Shown: positions 7,904-15,954 of the stretch, piece by piece
How positions within the stretch are numbered: the first letter of the stretch is position 1
How the letters are laid out: every line of letters starts with the position of its first letter
Origin: Iodobacter fluviatilis
GTDB lineage: Bacteria > Pseudomonadota > Gammaproteobacteria > Burkholderiales > Chitinibacteraceae
NCBI RefSeq assembly: GCF_004194535.1
Contig: NZ_CP025781.1
Coordinates: 744,001-808,000, forward strand
DNA: 64,000 nucleotides
Direction of reading: 5' to 3'
Translations under genes and position numbers: made by a program
The notes under the pieces: model-generated
Databases searched by the model: none
What the model saw: only the letters and a program-made list of their open reading frames with translations
What the model was told of the DNA's origin: nothing

Positions 7904-9606
7904 CAGATGTCAAATACACACCTGCCTTTGCAGGGGAGACCACAATCGCTTTGCCTAAGCTTAGCCTAGAGCTGATCCAAACCCTGCGCAGCGAAGCCAG
8001 CCAAAGCAGCCTTGGTGCACGCTTACAGCAGCTACTTAATCTAAGCGATGCGGATTACGGCGATCAGCTAAGCCACTTTCTAGGGCTGCCCTTTTTAAGC
8101 GATGACGCCATCAGTGCGCTCAGCCCGCGTTACGACTTACTGCCTTACGGTGAGGCGGTGGCCAAGCAGAGCTTGCTATTAGAAGGCAGCGACGGCCTGT
8201 GGCTAGTGCTGGGTGATCCGTTTGATATGGCATTGCGCAATGCATTGCGCCAAAGAATTTCTGTCAGCTATCAAACAGCATTTGCCCATCATCAGGCGCT
8301 GCGTACTTACTTAGATCATTTTGAAACCTCACACCGCGCTATGGATCAGCTTGGGGCGGGTGAGCTGAGTGAAGTCAGCCAAGATGGGATTGTTGAAATC
8401 TCACTGGCAAGCTTAGCCAGCGACAATAAACCCGTTGTAAAGCTGGTTAACTCCACGCTTTACGACGCGCTAAAAGCTAAAGCTTCTGATATTCATATGG
8501 AAAGCACCCCCAGCGGGCTAACCATTAAATACCGTATCGATGGGGTGTTGCTGCATATTGGCGGGGCCAATGGCCTAGAAAACGCCGAACAAGTGATCTC
8601 ACGGATTAAAGTGCTAGCCGATCTAGATATTTCTGAGCGGCGCGTGCCGCAAGATGGCCGGTTTAAGGCGCGGATTAATGGCCGCGAAGTGGATTTTCGC
8701 GTTTCCATCATGCCGTCTATTTATGGTGAAGATGCGGTGCTGCGGGTATTAGATAAGCAAAATGGCGGTGATGCCTTTAAGCAGCTCAGGCTAGATGTTT
8801 TGGGTTTTGACGACGGCACCATGAGCCGCATCCGCAGCCTAGCACGCGAGCCTTACGGCTTGCTGCTGGTAACAGGGCCTACTGGCTCAGGTAAATCCAC
8901 CACACTTTACGCCACGCTTTCTGAAATAAATACGGGCGAAGAAAAGATCATCACCATTGAAGACCCCGTGGAATACCAGCTACCCGGCGTTTTACAAATT
9001 CCCGTTAATGATAAAAAAGGCCTGAGCTTTGCCCGTGGCCTGCGCTCGGTACTGCGGCACGACCCAGATAAGATTTTGGTGGGTGAGATTCGCGATGGCG
9101 AAACGGCCAATATCGCCGTGCAGGCGGCACTGACCGGCCACTTAGTACTCACTTCGGTACACGCCAATAATGTGTTTTCGGTGCTGGATCGCTTTATCCA
9201 TATGGGCGTAGAGCCCAATAGCTTTGTTGACGCGCTTATTGGCGTGGTGGCGCAACGGCTGATTAGAAAAGTATGCCTGCACTGCGTGGTGGACGACACA
9301 CCCGATGATGAGCTGCTGGCCGCTTCAGGATTAAACAGGGAAATGGTCAGCAGCTGGACATTTCGTAAAGGGTTGGGCTGTAAGGCCTGCCGCAATACCG
9401 GCTACCAAGGGCGTAAGGCTATTGCTGAAGTTTTAAGGCTAAACGATGAGTTAAAACAAGCCATCGCCAGCCGCGCACCCGCCGTAGAACTCAAGCAACT
9501 CGCCGCCCGCTTTGGCTTTTTGTCCATGCGCAGGCAAGCAATGAACGTAGTAGCCTGCGGCGAAACCACTTTGCAAGAAATTAACCGCGTGACGTTTGTG
9601 GATTAA
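7900..9606 (+). CDS. gspE: Type II secretion-like assembly ATPase GspE (hybrid cluster)
   Basis: A 568-residue GspE/PilB-family ATPase. An N-terminal MshEN-type domain (about 30-140) precedes the core: Walker A GPTGSGKSTT near 326-335, Asp box IITIEDPVEY, Walker B ILVGEIRDGET and His box GHLVLTSVHANN. A zinc-binding tetracysteine module (CLHC near 459 and CKAC near 494) is complete. It powers filament assembly from the cytoplasm. It differs clearly from the second GspE at 57792-59249, so two extension motors exist. A 125-base gap follows before the PilM-like gene. Confidence 0.92.
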   Translation: MTDVKYTPAFAGETTIALPKLSLELIQTLRSEASQSSLGARLQQLLNLSDADYGDQLSHFLGLPFLSDDAISALSPRYDLLPYGEAVAKQSLLLEGSDGLWLVLGDPFDMALRNALRQRISVSYQTAFAHHQALRTYLDHFETSHRAMDQLGAGELSEVSQDGIVEISLASLASDNKPVVKLVNSTLYDALKAKASDIHMESTPSGLTIKYRIDGVLLHIGGANGLENAEQVISRIKVLADLDISERRVPQDGRFKARINGREVDFRVSIMPSIYGEDAVLRVLDKQNGGDAFKQLRLDVLGFDDGTMSRIRSLAREPYGLLLVTGPTGSGKSTTLYATLSEINTGEEKIITIEDPVEYQLPGVLQIPVNDKKGLSFARGLRSVLRHDPDKILVGEIRDGETANIAVQAALTGHLVLTSVHANNVFSVLDRFIHMGVEPNSFVDALIGVVAQRLIRKVCLHCVVDDTPDDELLAASGLNREMVSSWTFRKGLGCKACRNTGYQGRKAIAEVLRLNDELKQAIASRAPAVELKQLAARFGFLSMRRQAMNVVACGETTLQEINRVTFVD

Positions 9607-9731
9607 GGGTTATGCATTAAACCCCTCACCTTAAGCCACAGAAAAAACAGCGTTTTACCTATGAGCTTTTTACCACTTACCTACAGTTTTTTTTATAAAT
9701 GGCAGCTCAGACAATTTGCAGGAAATAAATC

Positions 9732-10514
9732 GTGTCTCCTTTATGGATTGAGCATAGCGCCTGGCTAGCGGGGAATAAGCTAACTCTGGCCAGCCAGCCC
9801 CGCTTACAAAAAGCCGACAAACAATGGCTGTCACAAGACATTGATAGCCAGTCTGCTGCACTGAGTCTGCAGCAGCTGCTAGCTGCCCGCCCGGCCAGCA
9901 GCATAAGTACACTCAATGTACTGTTAAGCGGCGACTGGGTGCGATATGGCGTGTTGCCTTGGCAGGATGGTTTATATCAGCCTGACGATTGGCAGGCTTA
10001 CGCACGACTTATTTTTGCACAACAATTTGGCAGCAATGCCGATGGCTGGCGGGTATGCATCAACCCAGCAGGCTTTGGCCAGAGCCGCCTTGCCTGCGCT
10101 ATGGATGAATCGATTTATCAGATCGTGCTTGAGCTAGCCAAAAACAATAAAACCCGTCTACAAAGCGTGCAGCCCTTATTAAGTAGTGTGATTGCGCAAT
10201 ATCGCCGTCAGCTTATTGCTACTGAGTTTGCCTTGGTGGTGACAGAAAACGATAGCCTCTGCTGCGCTTTTTGGCAAAATGAAGCATGGCAAGGCGTCAT
10301 CAGCCTGCCGATCAATCAAGACAGTGAAGCGCTACACGATGGCGGCATGGCGGCACTGCTGCGCCAAGCAGCCATGCTGGCCCAAGTTTCGCTACCCACA
10401 CAAATCTATATCAGCTCATCGGCGCATTCGCTGGCCAGACTCAGCCTACTGGGCTGCGAGGTGGCCTACCTTGGTTCAGTGCATCCTTTATTTACCGAAT
10501 GGGCTAGCGCATGA
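9732..10514 (+). CDS. PilM/MshI-like cytoplasmic actin-fold component of the hybrid secretion machine
   Basis: A 260-residue protein without membrane helices. It starts with GTG behind AGGA. The sequence is divergent; the position directly before PilN- and PilO-like genes and the pattern of alternating strands suggest the PilM/GspL-cytoplasmic/MshI role, linking the ATPase to the membrane platform. I could not identify the exact ATP-binding motif of PilM, so the assignment rests mostly on gene order. Its stop overlaps the start of the next gene as ATGA. Confidence 0.6.
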   Translation: MSPLWIEHSAWLAGNKLTLASQPRLQKADKQWLSQDIDSQSAALSLQQLLAARPASSISTLNVLLSGDWVRYGVLPWQDGLYQPDDWQAYARLIFAQQFGSNADGWRVCINPAGFGQSRLACAMDESIYQIVLELAKNNKTRLQSVQPLLSSVIAQYRRQLIATEFALVVTENDSLCCAFWQNEAWQGVISLPINQDSEALHDGGMAALLRQAAMLAQVSLPTQIYISSSAHSLARLSLLGCEVAYLGSVHPLFTEWASA

Positions 10515-11035
10515 AGCCCGTGCAACTCGATTTTCATAAGCGACCCAACTCAACCCCTTGGTTGGGTCTGGCGATGGTAGTGGCGGCGGTGATTGCGCTG
10601 TTATGGGTAATGACTCGGCTGGAGATTGCTGAGCAAATGCATCAACAGCTAGATAGCCAAGAAGATGAAATCAGCTGGAATCGCCGCCGTATCGACGAAG
10701 CCCGCAATAAGGAGCAAAAAGAAGCGCCAACCAATGCCAAAGTGCAGGCCGCACAACAAGCACAGCAACAGGCTATTGGCCCAGTATTAGCGGTGCTAGA
10801 GCAAACTTGGCTACCGAGCGTGGCTTACACCCGTATCGAGCTGGCCAGCGCCGAGCATCTGGTCAAGCTGGATTTGGAAGCAAAAACACTGGCCGACGCT
10901 TTAGCGCTGATCGACCGGCTGGGCAGCACCAAGGGAGTCAAAGCGGTGTCTTTATCCAGACACAATATGCGGGTCAGCGATCCGTTTCGCCCAGTACAAG
11001 TTAATTTAGACATCACATGGGAGCTGCGTCAGTGA
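10511..11035 (+). CDS. PilN-like bitopic inner-membrane protein
   Basis: A 174-residue protein with a short cytoplasmic N-terminus (MKPVQLDFHKRP, which recalls the PilN start that binds PilM), one membrane helix at about residues 18-38, a coiled coil rich in Gln and Glu (about 40-85) and a small periplasmic ferredoxin-like domain. This layout is that of PilN/MshI-C/GspL-C. It is coupled at both ends: its ATG overlaps the PilM-like stop and its TGA overlaps the next start. It would dimerise with the PilO-like protein in the platform. Confidence 0.7.
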   Translation: MKPVQLDFHKRPNSTPWLGLAMVVAAVIALLWVMTRLEIAEQMHQQLDSQEDEISWNRRRIDEARNKEQKEAPTNAKVQAAQQAQQQAIGPVLAVLEQTWLPSVAYTRIELASAEHLVKLDLEAKTLADALALIDRLGSTKGVKAVSLSRHNMRVSDPFRPVQVNLDITWELRQ

Positions 11036-11583
11036 ATATGCAGCGACTCTTACAACTCGGCCACTGGTATCTGCGCCAGTGGCGGCAATACACGGGGATT
11101 CTAGCGATAGCGGGGCTGGTGTTGATGCTCTTTGCCGGTGCTTTATACCTACAAAAGCTTAAGCCACTGCAAAAAGACTTAACCCTACGCGAAAGCACAC
11201 TGAGCGAAGCGGCACGTAAGCTGAAGATCGCCACAACAACGGCCTCAAATGCATATCAAGCCAGCAATGTGGCCGAACGCCTACCAAAATCCAGCGAATT
11301 TACCGCGTTTTTACTTAAGCTCAATGCGCTAGCGGAGCAAAAACATATTGAACTGCAACAAAGTGATTACAAAGCTACGCCTGAAATCAATGGCGAGCTA
11401 CTGCGCTACAGCTTGCAGTTTCCTGCCAGCGGGGCTTACCCAGATGTACAGCAATTTATTGCTGAGCTAGAAAAAATGCCGGGAGTAAGAATAGAAAATC
11501 TTAGCCTCACCCGCCAGCAAATTGGCGAAGCCCTGCTTAGCCTAGAGGTGCAAATGTCTTATCTGAGTAAGGTGCAACAATGA
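11032..11583 (+). CDS. PilO/GspM-like bitopic inner-membrane protein
   Basis: About 183 residues with one membrane helix at about residues 18-38 (GILAIAGLVLMLFAGALYL), a coiled coil and a periplasmic ferredoxin-like domain, the PilO/MshJ/GspM layout. The frame is open from an ATG at 11017; the GTG at 11032 overlaps the previous stop as GTGA, and an ATG follows at 11038. Either of the last two is likely. It should pair with the PilN-like protein. Its stop overlaps the start of a 58-codon ORF as ATGA. Confidence 0.7.
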   Translation: MNMQRLLQLGHWYLRQWRQYTGILAIAGLVLMLFAGALYLQKLKPLQKDLTLRESTLSEAARKLKIATTTASNAYQASNVAERLPKSSEFTAFLLKLNALAEQKHIELQQSDYKATPEINGELLRYSLQFPASGAYPDVQQFIAELEKMPGVRIENLSLTRQQIGEALLSLEVQMSYLSKVQQ

Positions 11584-11756
11584 TCCTGCACTCGCCAGTA
11601 ATGACGTCTCGTGGGCAATCCGTGCCAGAGCCCAACCCATCTCTTTTGGCTGCAATCTATAGGGTGGGCAAAGCGCTTTACCTTTTGCCTGAACACACAC
11701 GCCGCGTGGGCAAACAAACCCTGCCCAGCCTAGCAATACAACAAGGACGCCGCTGA
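11580..11756 (+). CDS. Small 58-residue ORF coupled to both neighbours
   Basis: The ATG at 11580 overlaps the PilO-like stop (ATGA) and its TGA at 11754 overlaps the ATG of the PilP-like gene (TGATG). The product starts MILHSPVMTSRGQSVPEPNP and ends in a basic tail. It has no signal peptide, membrane segment or known motif. Exact coupling on both sides, in an operon where every other junction is coupled the same way, favours translation. It could also be only a ribosome relay, or a leftover of a longer gene. Confidence 0.45.
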   Translation: MILHSPVMTSRGQSVPEPNPSLLAAIYRVGKALYLLPEHTRRVGKQTLPSLAIQQGRR

Positions 11757-12279
11757 TGATTTCGCGCCCTTTACAAATTATTGCCGCCATCACCGCGCTG
11801 CTCACTCTTTACGTGGCATGGCAAGATAACCAGCCCGAAGAAAGCCACGAGCGCCGTCAGCAGCGTGCAACGGCAGCCAGTGCGGCTCAGACATCGGCGG
11901 TGGCTCAAGCAGTGGTGGCTTCAACGGCCAGCAGCGTGGCAATGAATTTATTTCCTGTGCAAACTTGGCAGCCACCACCGCCGCCGCCGCCTAAACCCAC
12001 GCCAACGCCTAAGCCCACGCCAACGCCCCCCCCATCGCGCCGCCTTTGCCCTTTCAAGTGGTTTCAACTTGGCATGAAGGCAGTACTGATTATGTGGTGC
12101 TAGAAGCCAATGGCCAGCAGATGGTGGTTTGCCAAAGCTGCAATGCGCTTGGGCGGGTGCAAAAAGGCGAAACTTTACTGGGTACTTGGCGCGTCGATCA
12201 GGTCAGCCGCCAGCAAATTGTTTTTACTTTCCTGCCGCTGAATCAGCAGCAGGTGCTTCCTCTTGGGGCGACGCCTTGA
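11756..12279 (+). pseudogene. PilP/MshK-like protein gene, split by a frameshift at a C8 tract
   Basis: The first part (11756-12033) gives a membrane anchor (ISRPLQIIAAITALLTLYVAW), a Ala/Gln-rich linker and a proline-rich stretch of PPPPPPPKPTPTPKPTPTPP. At the eight C of 12026-12033 the frame runs into an unrelated tail that stops at 12103. In the -1 frame the gene continues as IAPPLPFQVVSTWHEGSTDYVVLEANGQQ to a stop at 12279, a compact beta domain like the HR domain of PilP/GspC. One more C, or a -1 slip on the tract, restores a protein of about 174 residues. This could be phase variation, recoding or a sequencing error. Confidence 0.7.
12026..12033 (+). repeat. Homopolymeric C8 tract inside the PilP-like gene
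   Basis: Eight consecutive C at the exact point where the PilP-like frame breaks. Codons before it read in frame 0 and the conserved-looking domain after it reads in the -1 frame. Poly-C tracts of this length are known to switch genes on and off in Neisseriales. Confidence 0.85.
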
Positions 12280-12375
12280 AGCGCGTATTTAGCCGGTATT
12301 CAATTACTTATAATTTCTCTGCTGCACACAGCAGGTTTTGTCTTGGGGAGCTACACCTTGAAGCGCGCATTTAGC
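12261..12375 (+). repeat. Imperfect direct repeat around the secretin gene start
   Basis: Bases 12261-12293 and 12341-12375 share the string TCTTGGGG, then CCTTGAAGCGCG, then ATTTAGC with few changes, at an offset of 80. The first copy holds the PilP-like stop (TTGA), the second the ribosome-binding site and TTG start of the secretin. The first copy looks like a duplicated, now unused, secretin start. Confidence 0.6.
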
Positions 12376-14322
12376 ATGACTATTATCGCGGCCAGCCTGC
12401 TGACAGGCTGCGCTGCCGACATGGCCCGCAAGCAGGGAGAATCCTTGATTTATCAAGGCGAAGTAGAGCAAGGATTACAATTTTTAAAAGAAAAATCTAA
12501 ACTTTATCCTGACGATATTAAGCTGCGTACCAGCTATCAGCTCCAGTTAGACAGCACACTCAATCTATTACTAAGAGAAGCCGACAATGCCCGTGCGCGT
12601 GGCGATATTGAGCTGGCCACCAACCGCTATAAGCAAATGCTCTCACACGAACTAGGCAATTACCGTGCGCAAGAAGGCCTTAAATTAACTGAGATCGCGG
12701 CGCAGCAAGACGCCATGCTGAAATATGTGCGAGAAATCAAAGAAAGCAAACCTGACGAAGCAATCGATGTACTGGCGCAAATCTTAAATGACAACCCAAG
12801 AAATCCGCATGCACTTAGGCTTCGCGATGAAGTAGAAAGCCGTAAGACCCGCGAAGCCACGCTGCGCCCAGGCCTAGCTCAATCTTTAAAAAACCCAATT
12901 TCTTTGCAATTTAAAGACCAAAGCATTAGCAGCGTATTCGATATTATTTCGCGTATTGGTAAAGTTAATTTTATTTTTGACCGCGATGTAGCACCTAATT
13001 TACGCACCACCATTTATGCGCACGATAGCAGCGTTGAAGACGTGATCAATTTAATATTGACCACCAATCAATTGGATAAAAAAGTATTAAATGAAAACAC
13101 CATTTTAATTTATCCAAAGCGCCCAGATAAAGATCGTGATTACAAAGATTTGGTGATGCGCACTTTTTATTTATCCAATGCCGATCCAAAGCAGGCATTG
13201 GCGATGATTAAGCAAATGGTTAAAACCAAAGACGTGTATATCGACGAGCGTTTATCCATGTTGATCATGCGGGATACGCCCGAGGCTATCGCCGTGGCCG
13301 AACGGCTCATTGCAGCCCAAGATTTGCCACAATCAGAAATTGTGCTGGAAGTGGAAATCCTGGAGGTCAGCAGTACCGATCTGCTCAATCTGGGGATAGA
13401 GTATCCGCAATCACTTTCAGCCTCTGTGGGTCTCAATGGTGGCTTAAGCTCGGCCTCCGGTAAGAGTACCCTTGATTTAAATAAACTAAGTAATTTGAAT
13501 AAAAGCGATGTGTTAGTTAGTTTTACCGATCCCGCCATCGGCGCCAATTTTACCCACAATAAAGGCAATACCAATATTCTGGCCAACCCAAAAATTCGGG
13601 TTAAAAATCGTGAAAAAGCCAAGGTACAAATTGGTGACCGTGTACCCGTCGTCAGCACCGTCACCAATAATAATGTAACGACTGAATCCATCACCTATAT
13701 GGATGTGGGTCTGACCTTAAATGTAGAACCCACCCTCTCTATTGATAACGATATCAGCGTCAAAGTATCGCTGGACGTATCCAATATTATTAGCTCTGCA
13801 AAAACCACATTGGGTAGCACGGCCTATACCGTTGGCACGCGCAACGCCAGCACCACGCTCAGCGCCAGAGATGGTGAAACGCAGGTTTTAGCGGGCCTCT
13901 TATCACGTACCGATCAAACCAGCGGCAATGCCATACCAGGACTGGGTGAACTGCCCATACTCAACCGGATCTTTGGCACAAAAAAAGACGACAATAAAAA
14001 AACCGAGTTGATTTTGCTGATTACACCAAGAGTGGTGCGTAATTTGGCGATTCCATCACCTCATATCACCACCTTTGATAGCGGCACCGAAGGCGCAATC
14101 AGCATCCGCCCTCTGCGCCTGCGCACCAGCTCTACAATTAAAATCAACAGTAATACCAACGGCAGCCTCGTAATGCCAGTACCACAAATGATGATGGCCC
14201 AACCCACACCAGCTCCAGTGCCCGTGCCAAACCAAAGCGAGGAATTTGTACCTAAATCCACGCCGCCCGCACCTGACGCCACCCCGCTGCCTGCACGTGG
14301 CAACGGTATGGGACGCCGTTAA
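12358..14322 (+). CDS. gspD: Outer-membrane secretin of the hybrid T2SS/T4P-like system (GspD/MshL/PilQ family), lipoprotein
   Basis: About 654 residues. A lipobox (SLLTGC) ends the signal peptide. Helical repeats fill about 25-150, then an STN-like N0 domain (ISLQFKDQSISSVFDIISRIG), NolW-type N1 repeats near 255-330 and the secretin beta-domain from about 400, with the gate signature VPVVSTVTNNN and the C-terminal GLLSRTDQTSGNAIPGLGELPILNRIFG. The TTG at 12358 has GGGGAG eight bases upstream and is preferred over the in-frame TTG at 12343 and ATG at 12376. N-terminal TPR-like extensions differ from the second GspD at 59246-61288, so this is a different secretin lineage. Confidence 0.9.
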   Translation: MKRAFSMTIIAASLLTGCAADMARKQGESLIYQGEVEQGLQFLKEKSKLYPDDIKLRTSYQLQLDSTLNLLLREADNARARGDIELATNRYKQMLSHELGNYRAQEGLKLTEIAAQQDAMLKYVREIKESKPDEAIDVLAQILNDNPRNPHALRLRDEVESRKTREATLRPGLAQSLKNPISLQFKDQSISSVFDIISRIGKVNFIFDRDVAPNLRTTIYAHDSSVEDVINLILTTNQLDKKVLNENTILIYPKRPDKDRDYKDLVMRTFYLSNADPKQALAMIKQMVKTKDVYIDERLSMLIMRDTPEAIAVAERLIAAQDLPQSEIVLEVEILEVSSTDLLNLGIEYPQSLSASVGLNGGLSSASGKSTLDLNKLSNLNKSDVLVSFTDPAIGANFTHNKGNTNILANPKIRVKNREKAKVQIGDRVPVVSTVTNNNVTTESITYMDVGLTLNVEPTLSIDNDISVKVSLDVSNIISSAKTTLGSTAYTVGTRNASTTLSARDGETQVLAGLLSRTDQTSGNAIPGLGELPILNRIFGTKKDDNKKTELILLITPRVVRNLAIPSPHITTFDSGTEGAISIRPLRLRTSSTIKINSNTNGSLVMPVPQMMMAQPTPAPVPVPNQSEEFVPKSTPPAPDATPLPARGNGMGRR

Positions 14323-14324
14323 AG

Positions 14325-14819
14325 ATGCTAGCAAGCGCGCTCCGCCGCAGGTTTAATCAGGGTTTTACCTTGATCGAGCTGATGGTTACGCTGACTATTT
14401 TGGCGGTTTTAGCCACTGTCGCCATGCCACTCGCGCAAATTACGGCGACTCGTCAAAGAGAAGAAGATCTGCGCCGTGCGCTTTGGCAAATTCGCAGCGG
14501 GCTTGATGCCTACAAACAAGCGGCAGACGATGGGCAGATCAAAAAGTCGCTCGATGAATCGGGCTATCCTCCTAATCTGGCGGTATTAACCGAAGGCGTA
14601 AAAGATGCCAAAGATCCAAATGGCAAAATGATTTACTTTTTGCGCCGCCTGCCCCGAGACCCATTTTGTGACTGCCCAAGCAGCACCGATGAAAAAACCT
14701 GGGGGCTACGTAGCTACACCAGCCCGCCCGATTCACCACAATCAGGCCGAGATGTGTTTGATGTTTACTCCTTAAGCAGCGGCATAGGCTTAAATGGCGA
14801 GGCGTATAAAAAGTGGTAA
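14325..14819 (+). CDS. Type II secretion-like pseudopilin
   Basis: A 164-residue prepilin with a basic leader ending NQG before FTLIELMVTLTILAVLATVAMP, Glu at +5. The globular part carries a CDC pair in LPRDPFCDCPSS and ends near a DVYSLSSGIGLNGEAYKKW tail like those of GspG-type pilins. It starts two codons after the secretin stop and belongs to the same operon. It is probably a minor pseudopilin, but subunit letters (H, I, J) cannot be assigned from sequence alone. Confidence 0.82.
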   Translation: MLASALRRRFNQGFTLIELMVTLTILAVLATVAMPLAQITATRQREEDLRRALWQIRSGLDAYKQAADDGQIKKSLDESGYPPNLAVLTEGVKDAKDPNGKMIYFLRRLPRDPFCDCPSSTDEKTWGLRSYTSPPDSPQSGRDVFDVYSLSSGIGLNGEAYKKW

Positions 14820-14848
14820 ATATATTGCTCAAGCCAACAAGGCTATTT

Positions 14849-15220
14849 ATGAAAAAAACAGTATTTGGTTTCACCCTGATTGAGCTGCTCGTTGTACTTG
14901 CCATTATGGCCAGCCTACTCACGCTAGTGGTGCCGCGCTATTTTCATCAAACCGAGCGCGCCAGTGAAACGGTACTCAAACATAATTTAGTCGCCATGCG
15001 GGATGCCATCGATAAGTTTTATGCCGATTCTGGCCGCTACCCCAGCGATATTGCGGAGTTAGTTAGCCAGAAATACCTACGCGAAATGCCTATGGACCCA
15101 ATCACCAGCAAAAATGATAGTTGGCAGGTGGTTGCCCCAACAAACGCCAGCGGCGTGTATGACGTAAAAAGTGGTGCGGAGGGAAACGGCAATGATGGCT
15201 CCGCTTACAATAGCTGGTAA
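14849..15220 (+). CDS. Type II secretion-like pseudopilin, GspG-type
   Basis: A 123-residue prepilin with leader MKKTVFG before FTLIELLVVLAIMASLLTLVVP, Glu at +5, and a short GspG-like C-terminus ending NGNDGSAYNSW. The ATG at 14849 has AAGG about eight bases upstream and yields the expected short leader; an in-frame GTG at 14813 inside the previous gene would give an implausibly long one. Its end overlaps the next start. It and its neighbours are the pilus-like filament parts of the hybrid machine. Confidence 0.82.
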   Translation: MKKTVFGFTLIELLVVLAIMASLLTLVVPRYFHQTERASETVLKHNLVAMRDAIDKFYADSGRYPSDIAELVSQKYLREMPMDPITSKNDSWQVVAPTNASGVYDVKSGAEGNGNDGSAYNSW

Positions 15221-15728
15221 AACACCGCTCAAGAGCGCGGCAAGGGCAAAGCTTGGCAGCAAGCAAGAAGCGGGCTTTGCTTACGCTTGGGCCCTAATGG
15301 CGGTACTGATTATGGGAATCTATTTGGCACAGGTGGGTGAGGCTTGGCAAAACCGCGCCCAGCGGGCCAAAGAAACAGAGCTGCTACGCGTAGGCGCGGA
15401 AATCCGCCGAGGGATTAAGCTCTATACCGAACAGAACCAAATGCAAGGCACGCAATACCCTAAATCATTAGAAGAGCTGGTACTCGACCCCCGCAGCCCC
15501 AGCCCGCGGCGCTTTATCCGCAAAGCGTATAAAGACCCCCTCACCGGCGAGGATTGGCAGTATATCTCCGCTCCTGGCGGCGGTTTTATGGGGGTGTATA
15601 GCAAGGCCCTAGGCAAACCCCTTAAACAGCGACTCTTCCCTAGCGATTTTGCTGGTTTTGCCGACCAAAATAGCTATCAAGACTGGAAATTTGCCCACTG
15701 GCCTAATGGCAAAGCACTGAAAAAGTAG
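15192..15728 (+). CDS. Atypical pseudopilin-like protein, last gene of the hybrid secretion operon
   Basis: 178 residues. The ATG at 15192 has GGAGGG eight bases upstream and lies inside the end of the previous pseudopilin gene. An unusually long basic leader (about 33 residues) precedes GFAYAWALMAVLIMGIYLAQVG, a prepilin-like hydrophobic helix after Gly but without Glu at +5, as in capping pseudopilins of the GspK type. The C-terminal part holds DPLTGEDWQYISAPGGGFMGVYS, a stretch common in proteins of such operons. It may cap the filament. Cleavage by PilD is likely but not certain. Confidence 0.7.
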   Translation: MMAPLTIAGKTPLKSAARAKLGSKQEAGFAYAWALMAVLIMGIYLAQVGEAWQNRAQRAKETELLRVGAEIRRGIKLYTEQNQMQGTQYPKSLEELVLDPRSPSPRRFIRKAYKDPLTGEDWQYISAPGGGFMGVYSKALGKPLKQRLFPSDFAGFADQNSYQDWKFAHWPNGKALKK

Positions 15729-15771
15729 TCACAATTTATAGCAGAGCTTAGGCAGTAAAAACCCAAACATT

Positions 15772-15873
15772 GAACCACAAAGAACACTGAGTTCAGGGAA
15801 TGTCACAAAGGTGACTAAACCTTGTTTTGAGCATTTCTCTGTGCCCTTTGTGCTCTCATTATCTCTGTGGCCC
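15772..15873. repeat. Dispersed CTCTGTG-type intergenic repeat, copy 1
   Basis: The left arm GAACCACAAAGAACACTGAG and a right arm rich in TCTCTGTG and TTTGTGCTC form a loose inverted repeat between the secretion operon and argJ. Related strings occur at 46732-46925 and 48480-48540, so it is a dispersed family of unknown function. Confidence 0.6.
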
Positions 15874-15954
15874 TATATTTAGCGCCATTTCAAGATCGCA
15901 GAGATGTTGTGACTTGAGCGGGGCAAGCTCAGCTTACCCCGGCCATGCAATCAA

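Noticed and set aside
13167-13694. Leftward 175-codon frame inside the secretin gene
   Set aside because: Antisense to secretin NolW and barrel regions; no start context, no recognisable protein.
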